Both the position numbers and the translations under genes were made by a program. From OPU3-GD-OMZ sp001901525 (GTDB lineage Bacteria > Pseudomonadota > Gammaproteobacteria > Methylococcales > Methylomonadaceae): a DNA stretch of 48,990 nt. Under the pieces are notes generated by a model, which was not told where the DNA came from, searched no databases, and saw only the letters and a list, made by a program, of their open reading frames with translations. Location of the stretch: the NCBI GenBank assembly GCA_963981505.1, contig CAXCEI010000007.1:1-48990 (forward strand), given 5' to 3'. Shown here in pieces: positions 1-8,370 of this stretch. Each line of letters begins with the position of its first letter. The stretch's first letter is position 1.

Positions 1-46
1 GTTCAAATATTTTTTTAGCACCTCGTATTAATCCTGTGTGAGTCAC

Positions 47-66
47 TTTGCATTTTGCAATGCAAA
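47..66. repeat. Perfect 8-bp inverted repeat in the leader of the sensory operon
   Basis: Arms TTTGCATT (47-54) and AATGCAAA (59-66) are perfect reverse complements around the spacer TTGC. There is no T-run, so it looks more like an operator or a chance AT-rich palindrome than a terminator. It lies about 180 bp upstream of the first gene. The rest of 1-248 holds no gene that I can support. Confidence 0.3.
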
Positions 67-210
67 TAAATCTACCTTTGGACCGAGCCGTGAGCACTTT
101 CTCATTAGTGGCTAGCTAGTCCAGTGTCGAATTATTCTTCTATTTCATATAGATAAGTCCTTATAGTCTTTTAAATATCCTTTTTGGCATAACGTTTGCT
201 CCCTAGGTAA

Positions 211-240
211 TATCATCCAGTTGGGGTGATAATCTGGGGA
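211..240 (+). promoter_or_regulatory. Leader hairpin abutting the ribosome binding site of the 249 gene
   Basis: TATCATCC (211-218) can pair with GGGTGATA (224-231) around a 5-nt loop, giving eight pairs including one G-U. The Shine-Dalgarno-like CTGGGGA (234-240) follows at once, and the GTG start is at 249. A stem this close to the ribosome binding site could affect initiation of the first gene of the operon. This is inferred from the fold only, and no known riboswitch class was recognised. Confidence 0.3.
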
Positions 241-248
241 ATATTAAC

Positions 249-989
249 GTGATTAAGAAACTGGTTTTGGTAGCTATTGCAGTTGTTTTGGGGTTTGAGT
301 CAAATGGTATTTATGCTGAACCATTAGTCAAACAGGCACAGAGGATTCCAATAGTCTCTCAGGAAGAAATAGTTGCTTTTGGAGATGCCACTTATTTATT
401 TGATCATCGGGAATATAACACCTTAACCATTTCAGGCGGTTTTAAAAACTTACCGTTGGGATTTAATGCCTGGGGATTTATCGATATTCACAGTGATCAA
501 AATAATGAAAGTAATCGTTTTGATTTTACGCGTTATTTTTTGGAATATCGTTTGCGCCGTACTTTGGATCCTGAATGGGTATTCGGGGTTAAAGGTTTGG
601 GTTTGGAGGTGGAATATAACGATTCGAATGGCGCTAATAATAACCTATTAAGATTTGGTGTAAATTACAAGCATGATATTACTTTGATCGCGGGTCAGAA
701 AAGTTGGCTGCAATGGCGCTATTTTCCAATACAAACGAATCAATATGCAAGATCTCAAGCCAGTGTTGCCTATCGATTTGGCTTAACGGAGCGACTGTAT
801 ATCAGTGGTTTTGCAGATTTTAATATTGATGAAAATGGTAAGAATCGGTGGGTAGCAGAACCGCAGTTGAATTATGAGATTATTGATAATGTTAATTTTG
901 TATTAGAAGGACGAATTAATGAGTACGAAGGGGCTAATGCAAAATTAACGGCCACAGGGGTGGCGCTCGGTCTGAAAGTGCTTTTTTAA
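249..989 (+). CDS. Putative outer-membrane beta-barrel protein, Tsx-like in appearance
   Basis: The 246-residue product has a Sec signal peptide (Lys-Lys near the N-terminus, hydrophobic core, cleavage probably after the Ala of YAE near residue 23). The rest is rich in alternating hydrophobic/polar strands and aromatic residues and ends in LKVLF, a C-terminal Phe as in BAM-assembled barrels. The short length and strand pattern recall small nucleoside-channel (Tsx-like) barrels, but I do not recognise a specific family. The GTG start is chosen for the GGGGA ribosome binding site 8 nt upstream and the intact signal peptide. Only 12 nt separate it from the next gene, so it probably shares a transcript with the binding-protein and kinase genes and may admit their ligand to the periplasm (inference). 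Confidence 0.6.
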   Translation: MIKKLVLVAIAVVLGFESNGIYAEPLVKQAQRIPIVSQEEIVAFGDATYLFDHREYNTLTISGGFKNLPLGFNAWGFIDIHSDQNNESNRFDFTRYFLEYRLRRTLDPEWVFGVKGLGLEVEYNDSNGANNNLLRFGVNYKHDITLIAGQKSWLQWRYFPIQTNQYARSQASVAYRFGLTERLYISGFADFNIDENGKNRWVAEPQLNYEIIDNVNFVLEGRINEYEGANAKLTATGVALGLKVLF

Positions 990-1001
990 TAGGACGGTTT
1001 A

Positions 1002-3179
1002 ATGGTCTCTTTGAAAAAAAGGACAATATGGGTCTTGGGTATGGCTTTCAGCCTGATTGTTATTATGATTTATGGGAGTAAAAATAGTGAGGTACTACAA
1101 GAATCAATTAATAACGAATTACTGTTAGATTCGCTAATCAAAAGTGATTCAGAGGTAAAACTTAAGCGTAACTTAGTAGAAGAGGCGGTTACCTTGACAC
1201 TAGGGCTACCGGAATCACCTAAGCAGTCACCCTTCTTCGAACAGTTTGTACGCTGGGTTAAAGCACAAAGTAACGGGAAGGTTGAGATGGAGCCACGCCT
1301 TGTTTCTCAAGACATTAGCGAGCAACTATTAACAGGCGTGATCAATGGTGATATTGATATTGCCTTAATGGAATTGTCAGAAATAGGAACAATAATTCCT
1401 GAATTTTCTTTTTTACAAAGTCCTGGGTTGTTTAATAACGTGGTCGAGGTGAACAAAATCTGGACTTCTGAAGTGGGTGACTATTTAAGGTCTAAAGCCT
1501 TTGAAAAAGGATTAACCATCCTCGCTTTTGAACCTTCGGGTTTTAGCCATTTTTTTACATCTCAACCGATTGTGGATTTTCAACAGATCCAAAATAGCAC
1601 AGTAGGAATTTCATCAAGAGATTTCCGCCAATCTATCTGGCAAAATTTGAATATTAATACGTTAATACTAGAGCCTGAACAAATGTTATCGGCGCTAGAA
1701 GATGGTGCTATACAGGCTTATAGCACAACCATGGAGCAGATGGTTTCAAGTCATGTCAATTCACCACTAAAATTCTTAGCGGGTACTAATTTAATGTTGT
1801 CTGGCCGGTTTATTGTGATGAACCAGCAAAGGTTAAGTACCTTACCTAAATCATTGCAGACGGTTTTAATCAAATCAGCAGGAAATATTGTTACCAAAAA
1901 TAACTCAGCTGTATCGAAACAGGAGGTAATTGTAGCGTTAGAAAAGAGAGGTATTAAACGGTACGATCTTCCAGATAAGGCTCAAAGTGAATTGAAGCAA
2001 TGGGCACAGAGACAGATAGAATTCAATCGAGAGTTATGGGGTAATTATTTGATAGAAATGACTCGTGAGCTGTTACATAAAGATCAACCTATCGGTGATA
2101 ATCAACTTTTGATTGGTTTAGATGCTGATTTGACTTCCAGTTCCTCGCAATCAGGTGTTGCTATTAAACGGGGTATTGAGTTGGCGCTTGATGAAATTAA
2201 TCAAGCGGGCGGGGTATTAGGAAAAGAATTGGTTTTAAAGAGTTTGAGTCATACCGGTTTTAGTGACCAAGGTATTAGAAATATGAAAGCGTTTTCTAAA
2301 GAAAGAAATTTGTTGGCAGTTGTGGGTGGGTTGCACAGTCCTGTGGCATTAGCTGAACAAGAAATTATTCATCAAGAGAAAATAATTTATCTTGACCCTT
2401 GGGCTGCTGCAACAGCAATTGTTGAAAATGGTTATAGCCCGAATTATATCTTTAGGCTCTCAGTAAGAGATGAATATGCAGCTCCTTTTTTAGTTGCAAA
2501 GGCACTTGAACGTGGCTATAAAAAAATGGCTTATCTTTACGAAGATACTGGTTGGGGCAGGGGTAATTTGAAGGGTATTACAACGGCATTAAAGCAACAA
2601 ACCAATGATGATATTACATTAGTAGCAACGCATTCCTTTTTGTGGGGAGAAGATGATTTTAATCGTAGCTTAGCCATCATTGAAGCGAAAGGCGCTGAGG
2701 TTATTATTTTGGTTGCTAATGCGCCGGAAGGGGCTAATATTTTTAAAAATATGGCTTTAAGAAAGAGCACAATCCCGGTGATTTCCCATTGGGGAATTAC
2801 CGGAGGAGAGTTGGATGTTCCAACTCGGGAAGCATTAAAAAAACTCGATATAAAGGTCTTGCAGACATTCAGTCTGATGGACTCGAATACGGAAAAAGTA
2901 ACGGCATTTAAAAAACGTTATTTTGAACGTTATCCGACAGCAGGGGAACAGAAAATACTATCCGAGTCTGGGACGGTGCATGCTTATGAGCTGATTTATC
3001 TTTTGGTTAAGGCTATTGAACAGGCGCAATCGTTTGACCGAGTAAAAGTTAGGGATAGTTTAGAGCGTATTGAAAATTATTCAGGCTTGATTAAAGCCTA
3101 TCACCACCCGTTTACGGCTTTAGACCATGACGCTTTAGGTCTTGATGATTTCAATCTACGTGTTTTTAGGAACGATTAG
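1002..3179 (+). CDS. Membrane-anchored dual solute-binding protein (DctP-like + Leu/Ile/Val-binding-like)
   Basis: This 725-residue protein has one N-terminal hydrophobic segment (about residues 8-26), followed by two periplasmic binding modules. Residues about 48-355 resemble the TRAP-transporter solute receptor family (DctP): an early LGLPESPKQSPFFEQF segment, a VINGDIDIALMEL segment and a helical tail. Residues about 369-720 resemble type I ABC binding proteins of branched-chain amino acids (Peripla_BP_6), with GVAIKRGIELALDEINQAGG and LLAVVGGLHSPVALAEQEI. No transporter permease or ATPase lies nearby. The gene stops 2 nt before a histidine kinase, so it more likely presents ligands to the kinase than feeds a transporter. 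Joining the two folds in one chain is unusual. The ligands are unknown. Confidence 0.75.
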   Translation: MVSLKKRTIWVLGMAFSLIVIMIYGSKNSEVLQESINNELLLDSLIKSDSEVKLKRNLVEEAVTLTLGLPESPKQSPFFEQFVRWVKAQSNGKVEMEPRLVSQDISEQLLTGVINGDIDIALMELSEIGTIIPEFSFLQSPGLFNNVVEVNKIWTSEVGDYLRSKAFEKGLTILAFEPSGFSHFFTSQPIVDFQQIQNSTVGISSRDFRQSIWQNLNINTLILEPEQMLSALEDGAIQAYSTTMEQMVSSHVNSPLKFLAGTNLMLSGRFIVMNQQRLSTLPKSLQTVLIKSAGNIVTKNNSAVSKQEVIVALEKRGIKRYDLPDKAQSELKQWAQRQIEFNRELWGNYLIEMTRELLHKDQPIGDNQLLIGLDADLTSSSSQSGVAIKRGIELALDEINQAGGVLGKELVLKSLSHTGFSDQGIRNMKAFSKERNLLAVVGGLHSPVALAEQEIIHQEKIIYLDPWAAATAIVENGYSPNYIFRLSVRDEYAAPFLVAKALERGYKKMAYLYEDTGWGRGNLKGITTALKQQTNDDITLVATHSFLWGEDDFNRSLAIIEAKGAEVIILVANAPEGANIFKNMALRKSTIPVISHWGITGGELDVPTREALKKLDIKVLQTFSLMDSNTEKVTAFKKRYFERYPTAGEQKILSESGTVHAYELIYLLVKAIEQAQSFDRVKVRDSLERIENYSGLIKAYHHPFTALDHDALGLDDFNLRVFRND

Positions 3180-3181
3180 CG

Positions 3182-5827
3182 GTGACAGGCATAGTTCTAA
3201 ATCATCCTTTGATGGGATCAAAATATACCTCGATAACAAAACGTTTGAGCTTTCAAATGTTACAAATTGTGGGGGTCATGATGTTTTTTGTTTATATTGT
3301 TTTTAGCTTATCTTTTTTCACTAATAGTTATACTCAATTAAAACAGAAAACCAACAATGACTTGTTGGATGATTTAGAACGCATGGAGTTTATGTTGGAT
3401 GACATGATGCTTCGCAAGGGTGCGTTAAGTCAACGAGATACAGTGATTAAGGCGCTCATTGATCCAGCAGGGCGAAACGATTATTTACCTTTGTTTCTTA
3501 AAGAACAGCAAGTGTTGTTTGGTTTTGATGGATTAACGCTGGTTAATAAAATAGGGAAGCCTCTTGTTGACTCTATCAAGGGTAACAACATAACGGCTTG
3601 TTTGAATGTAAATAAAATTGAAACCCCTCGGTTTTATTATCGACCTGTGGAAAATATGGTTTGCTTGTCTGTGCCTATTATTATGTATGGGTCTATACAA
3701 GGCGGACTTTTAGGCGCGGTTAAGGCTTCTGGATTAATGCGGTTTATAAAGAAGGAGGGTATAGGGTTGAGTCAGTTATTTATCGGCGATCGTTTAGCCG
3801 TTCAGATAATCACTCAGAAAGGTAGAGTTAAATCAGGAAAAAGGAATTCTGATTTCAGAGGTAAGAAAAAAATTACTAATCAATATGAGGTTTTTGAGCG
3901 TAAAGGGCCAGAGCATTTGCGCCATGTAAGTTCTTTGGATATTACGTTAATTAAAGGGATTAATCATAACGTGTTATATCTCCCTATTATTAATGGGTTA
4001 GTGGATTTATTGCTTTTAACCATTGTGATTATGGTGGTTACTTTTTTATTTACACGGCATGCGGTTAAGAGGGTGGTCACGCCAATATTACAGTTGTGCG
4101 AAAAAGTATCCTCTTCTGATGAATCAGTATTGTGTAGTCCGACTGGAACTCATGATGAATTAGAAACGTTAGCTACCGTTTTTGATAGAAAGACTCTGGA
4201 GCTGACTGAGGCAAAATTGAGGGCTCAAGAATCGGACCGCGCTAAATCAGTTTTTTTAGCCAATATGAGTCATGAAATTAGAACGCCCATGAATGCTATT
4301 GTTGGCTTGTCTGAAATATTACAGAAATCATCGTTAGATGATAAGCAAGCACACTATACAAAAAATATCCGCTCAGCTGCAAAGCGGTTATTAATGTTAA
4401 TCAATGATGTTTTAGATTTATCTAAAATTGAATCAGGAAAACTAACGCTTGAAACGACTCGGTTTAATTTTCATGATTGGGTTGAAGACTTGAGAATCAT
4501 TTTCTCAAATCACGGTAAGAAGGATGTTGAATTGGTTTTTGTCTTTGAGCCCAAGATTCCTGAGTATGTTATTGGGGATTCGTTACGCTTGAGTCAGGTC
4601 TGTATTAATTTACTCAGTAATGCCATTAAATTTACAGATAAAGGCGTTGTTGAATTCAAGTTAGAAACCAAAAGAACTCTGGATCAGGAGATTGTTTATC
4701 AATGTTCTGTAACAGATACGGGTTTGGGTATGAGTCTTGAAAAGACCCAAGAAATTTTTAAACCATTCATTCAGGCAGAAACGAATACGACCCGAAAATA
4801 TGGGGGAACTGGGTTAGGCTTGTCTATCAGTAAACAGTTGGTTGAGTTAATGGGCGGTAACCTAACTTGTCACAGTAAAATAAATCAAGGGAGTCGATTT
4901 GATTTCAAGGTGGCTCTGAAGACGGTAGATACTTGTGGAGCCTATGCTCATTTCGATGCCTGTGAAGGGCAGAAGGTTTTGTTCATAACGAATCAGGAAA
5001 GTTTCTGTCAGCAAGCTATTATGTCGACCTTCACAGCATTGTCAATGCCGGTTCAGAAAATGGGCGGAGGCGACAACGCTTTGGAGGACGTTCAGCAGGC
5101 GCATGATTTTAACCTCATTGTGTATGATTGTAATCCGCAAGAACATCGAGCTGAGGGCCATTGTAATTGCGTAGATTGTTGTTCTAAGATTATCGTGAAC
5201 AATACCAAACCCATGCTCGTTGTTATTGATAGCCTAGATAAAGAAAAGATCACAGCAGGCAAAGAGGGTGATTTATATTGTGTTATAGAAAAACCCTTGA
5301 GTACATTTAGTCTTGCTCAAGGGATTAATAATTTCTTTAAAGAACAAAGTTTGTCAGACGCGGTGTTACTGGATGATGATAGTAAAACAAAAGTGACTGA
5401 AGATTTATCAGGATTGAATATTTTGTTAGTTGAAGATAATGATATCAACCAAGAAATAGCTATTTATTTATTAGAAGAATATGGGGCTAAAGTAACGCTC
5501 GCAGAAAATGGCTTAGAGGCAATTGAGGAAACCCAGCAGCAGCAATTTGATTGTGTTCTGATGGACTTACAGATGCCGGTTATGGGTGGTATTGCGGCAA
5601 CACAGGTTATTCGAAAAGACCCCCAATATCATAAAATTCCGATTATAGCCTTAACGGCTGATGCGATGCCTGAAGAGTTAAAGGAAATTAGGTCATCTGG
5701 AATGAATGCGCGGGTGTTAAAGCCGATTGATTCTGCGTTATTGCTGCAGACTATTAGGTCTTTGGTCGATGATGAATGGGCTATAGATATGACGGGTGAA
5801 AGGCCCCGGAAAGATTTTATTTCTTAA
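3182..5827 (+). CDS. Hybrid sensor histidine kinase with C-terminal receiver
   Basis: The 881-residue inner-membrane kinase has TM1 at about residues 24-48, a periplasmic sensor region of about 215 residues, TM2 at about 269-292 and a linker resembling HAMP. The HisKA H-box is NMSHEIRTPMN with phospho-acceptor His364. The HATPase domain shows the N-box NLLSNAIKF (Asn480), DTGLGMS and GGTGLGLSI. Residues about 630-760 look like a degenerate receiver. It is followed by an intact receiver with LLVEDND, Asp795 in MDLQMPVMGG, LTADA and the Lys of LKPID. No HPt domain is present, so a separate phosphotransferase or regulator must complete the relay (inference). The GTG start at 3182 is 2 nt after the binding-protein stop, indicating coupling. 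A Cys-rich insert lies at residues 660-667. Confidence 0.88.
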   Translation: MTGIVLNHPLMGSKYTSITKRLSFQMLQIVGVMMFFVYIVFSLSFFTNSYTQLKQKTNNDLLDDLERMEFMLDDMMLRKGALSQRDTVIKALIDPAGRNDYLPLFLKEQQVLFGFDGLTLVNKIGKPLVDSIKGNNITACLNVNKIETPRFYYRPVENMVCLSVPIIMYGSIQGGLLGAVKASGLMRFIKKEGIGLSQLFIGDRLAVQIITQKGRVKSGKRNSDFRGKKKITNQYEVFERKGPEHLRHVSSLDITLIKGINHNVLYLPIINGLVDLLLLTIVIMVVTFLFTRHAVKRVVTPILQLCEKVSSSDESVLCSPTGTHDELETLATVFDRKTLELTEAKLRAQESDRAKSVFLANMSHEIRTPMNAIVGLSEILQKSSLDDKQAHYTKNIRSAAKRLLMLINDVLDLSKIESGKLTLETTRFNFHDWVEDLRIIFSNHGKKDVELVFVFEPKIPEYVIGDSLRLSQVCINLLSNAIKFTDKGVVEFKLETKRTLDQEIVYQCSVTDTGLGMSLEKTQEIFKPFIQAETNTTRKYGGTGLGLSISKQLVELMGGNLTCHSKINQGSRFDFKVALKTVDTCGAYAHFDACEGQKVLFITNQESFCQQAIMSTFTALSMPVQKMGGGDNALEDVQQAHDFNLIVYDCNPQEHRAEGHCNCVDCCSKIIVNNTKPMLVVIDSLDKEKITAGKEGDLYCVIEKPLSTFSLAQGINNFFKEQSLSDAVLLDDDSKTKVTEDLSGLNILLVEDNDINQEIAIYLLEEYGAKVTLAENGLEAIEETQQQQFDCVLMDLQMPVMGGIAATQVIRKDPQYHKIPIIALTADAMPEELKEIRSSGMNARVLKPIDSALLLQTIRSLVDDEWAIDMTGERPRKDFIS

Positions 5828-5955
5828 GCGGTACCACATTTGTAAAGCGTGTCACATCTTGAATGCGGATAGCGTTTGTTTCTCGAGTTAATTCAAGTAA
5901 ACTGAAAGTTGTTATTTGATTTTAAACTATTATTCAACTTTTACATTCCAGAGTT

Positions 5956-7698
5956 ATGCTGCGATTTTTTGCTAACATCATTTTTCTTTCTTTTTTAATC
6001 CCGGGGTGCAGCTTTATTGAAGAGGGATCGATTCTTTCAGAACCTGAAGGGCGTTATGTGGGAGTAATGGTCGACGGTGTCCGACAAGGTCAGGGGCGTT
6101 ATACTTTTCAAGATGAGCAGTTTTATCAGGGTGAATTTGACCAAGGTAATTTTCATGGGCACGGCCGTTTTCAATATGTCAATGGTGATCATTATGACGG
6201 TGAGTGGGTCAATAATCAGCGTGAAGGAAAAGGGATTTATCGCTTTGGTTCAGGAAGTCAATACAGTGGTTCATGGCGCAAGGATAAGCAAGAAGGGCAA
6301 GGAACGTTAAGTGAGAAAAATGGTAATTATTATCAGGGAGAGTGGGTAAACGGTCGGCAAGAGGGTGTTGGGGTTAAGCACTATGCGGATGGCCGGCGTT
6401 ATCAAGGTGCTTTTCAACAGGGTGCTTACTCAGGGCAAGGTTTTCTTACAACACCTGACGGTAGGCGTTATACCGGGCAATGGGTGAATGGAAAGCGCTC
6501 TGGAGAGGGTGAGTTTATATATTCTAACGGTGATCGTTATCAGGGTCGCTGGCAAGATAATAAATTAAATGGTTTGGGGCGTTATGAATTTGTAAGTAAT
6601 CAATATTATGAGGGAAAATTTCATCAAGGTCAGGTTGAAGGGGCAGGAAAATTAGTTGATCCAAATCGGTTTGAATATGTGGGTGAGTTTCATAACAATC
6701 AATTTCATGGTTATGGGCAGTTGGTTTTTACCGATGGAGCAATGTATTTGGGTGCTTTCAATGGCGGTGTTTTTAATGGGCAAGGCGTTTTTTATTTTAA
6801 AGATGGGGGCCAGTACCGTGGCGAGTGGAAAAATGGAGTACCCGAAGGGTATGGGCGCTATCAGCAATCGAATCAAGTCAGTTTTTCCGGTCGCTGGCAA
6901 AAAGGTACTCTGGTAAATAAATCGGATAAAATTGTTTTAAAGGTGCCTGGAAAAATTCAAGGTATTACCAATTTAGCGTCGACTAATTTAGATGCGTGGG
7001 TGTTAGCAGCAACGGGTGTGGGTGTGTTTATTTCACCAGTAGGGCATTTATTAACCACCCAGAATGTAGCGAAAGGGTGTGAGCAAATAACCTTTAGTAA
7101 GCAAGGTGCGGATTTTGTTGCCCGCATTCAGGCAGAGGATTTAAGCACGAATGTAGCATTATTAACTGCAATGATTAGCCCAGAGGTTTCGTTAGCCTTA
7201 AATCATAAGGATATTTTTATCATGAAAGAGTTATGGGCTGGAAAAGTCTCAGCTAGGACGCAAGGAGAGTCAAAAATAAGTCTTGAATCGGTGATTGTGA
7301 CAGCGGTTAATGGCGTTAAAAATAAAGTTACAGAAGTGCAAATAGAAGGTGACTTTGAAAAGATTCAGGGTGGCAGTCCAGTGGTTGATAATAACGGCAG
7401 ATTAACGGCATTACTAGAGGACAAACGTGCGCTTGAGAAAGGGAGTGAATTTTGGCGTCCCGTCCCTGCTAACACTCATTTTGCGATTAAGGTTCAGGCT
7501 ATTGAACAGTTTTTGAAGAATGAGACCGTATCGTTACCGTTAGGAAATGATAGTATTAAGTCAGATTTAGATTTGAAAGTCTTAGTTTTAGGATCTACGG
7601 TTAACTTATCCTGTTGGATGAGCGAATCTCAAATTGAAGAATTTAAAGCAACTAAAGTATTATTTAATGAGGCTTTAATCTCGAAAGCCTCTCCTTAG
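5956..7698 (+). CDS. MORN-repeat lipoprotein with trypsin-like pseudoprotease domain
   Basis: The 580-residue product begins with a lipoprotein signal whose lipobox LIPGC places the lipidated Cys at residue 18. Residues 34-309 hold twelve consecutive MORN units (YxGxWxxGxxxGxG pattern), each exactly 23 residues, plus a partial thirteenth. Residues about 345-520 have the fold signature of S1/DegP-like proteases: GVFISPVGHLLTTQNV, TNVALL and GGSPVVDNNG. The catalytic positions are changed: Asn370 sits where His is expected, Asn399 where Asp is expected and Gly472 where the nucleophile Ser is expected. I therefore call it catalytically inactive. It lies 128 nt after the kinase gene on the same strand and 30 nt before the glycosylase gene. 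A role in envelope binding or scaffolding is plausible but unproven. Confidence 0.75.
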   Translation: MLRFFANIIFLSFLIPGCSFIEEGSILSEPEGRYVGVMVDGVRQGQGRYTFQDEQFYQGEFDQGNFHGHGRFQYVNGDHYDGEWVNNQREGKGIYRFGSGSQYSGSWRKDKQEGQGTLSEKNGNYYQGEWVNGRQEGVGVKHYADGRRYQGAFQQGAYSGQGFLTTPDGRRYTGQWVNGKRSGEGEFIYSNGDRYQGRWQDNKLNGLGRYEFVSNQYYEGKFHQGQVEGAGKLVDPNRFEYVGEFHNNQFHGYGQLVFTDGAMYLGAFNGGVFNGQGVFYFKDGGQYRGEWKNGVPEGYGRYQQSNQVSFSGRWQKGTLVNKSDKIVLKVPGKIQGITNLASTNLDAWVLAATGVGVFISPVGHLLTTQNVAKGCEQITFSKQGADFVARIQAEDLSTNVALLTAMISPEVSLALNHKDIFIMKELWAGKVSARTQGESKISLESVIVTAVNGVKNKVTEVQIEGDFEKIQGGSPVVDNNGRLTALLEDKRALEKGSEFWRPVPANTHFAIKVQAIEQFLKNETVSLPLGNDSIKSDLDLKVLVLGSTVNLSCWMSESQIEEFKATKVLFNEALISKASP

Positions 7699-7728
7699 GG
7701 GCTCAACAGTAGTGAGTTACAAAGGCCG

Positions 7729-8370
7729 ATGAAGACAACTGAATGTTTTGATATTGAGTGTCGTCAATGTCCTCGGTTAGGGGCGTTTTTGGATTCCGTT
7801 AAACAGAAACACCCTGATTATTATGCCCGTCCTGTTCCCTCTTTTGGTGCTTCAGACCCTGAGTTATTAATTGTGGGGTTAGCCCCCGGAATGCATGGTG
7901 CTAATGCATCCGGCCGGCCATTTACGGGTGATTATGCCGGTATTTTACTGTATGACACGCTGTTTAAGTTTGGGTACAGTAACTACCCAGAAAGTAAAAA
8001 TGCCCACGATGGGCTAGTTTTGTCTCGATGTAGAATTACCAATGCAGTAAAGTGTTTGCCGCCAGACAATAAACCGACGGGCGTTGAGGTGCGCCAATGT
8101 AATCACTACTTGGCCGCTGAAATTAATGGGCTTTCAAAGCAGGTTGTTATTCTGGCTTTGGGAAGTATTGCGCATCAAGCGGTATTACGAGCACTGGGGC
8201 TTAAATTGTCGGCTTTTAAATTTGCTCATAATGTGGTTCATATGATTGAACCAGACCGGTATTTAGTCGATTCGTATCATTGCAGTCGGTATAACGTTAA
8301 TACTCGGCGATTAACTGTCGAGATGTTTCATCAAGTCTTTACGAGTATAGAAAAATTACAAAATGACTGA
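7729..8370 (+). CDS. Uracil-DNA glycosylase, family 5 (UDGb) like
   Basis: The 213-residue product is an iron-sulfur uracil-DNA glycosylase that would remove uracil, and possibly other deaminated bases, from DNA. Motif I is GLAPGMHGANASGRPFTGD, of the family-5 GLAP...GANxTGRPFTGD type rather than the family-4 GEAPG type. Motif II is SYHCSRYNVNTRRLT, matching the family-5 SYHPS...N..T.RLT pattern. Four candidate cluster-ligand cysteines are visible: Cys11 and Cys14 in CRQCPRL, the Cys of NAVKCLPP and the Cys of VRQCNHYL. The Cys in SYHC replaces the more usual Pro. Its stop overlaps the uvrC start by 8 nt (ATGACTGA), so base-excision and nucleotide-excision repair genes are translationally coupled here. 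Confidence 0.85.
   Translation: MKTTECFDIECRQCPRLGAFLDSVKQKHPDYYARPVPSFGASDPELLIVGLAPGMHGANASGRPFTGDYAGILLYDTLFKFGYSNYPESKNAHDGLVLSRCRITNAVKCLPPDNKPTGVEVRQCNHYLAAEINGLSKQVVILALGSIAHQAVLRALGLKLSAFKFAHNVVHMIEPDRYLVDSYHCSRYNVNTRRLTVEMFHQVFTSIEKLQND

Noticed and set aside
6055..6882. DNA tandem repeat or CRISPR-like array
   Set aside because: The periodicity of 69 nt comes from twelve 23-residue MORN protein repeats whose DNA sequences have diverged. It is coding, not an array.
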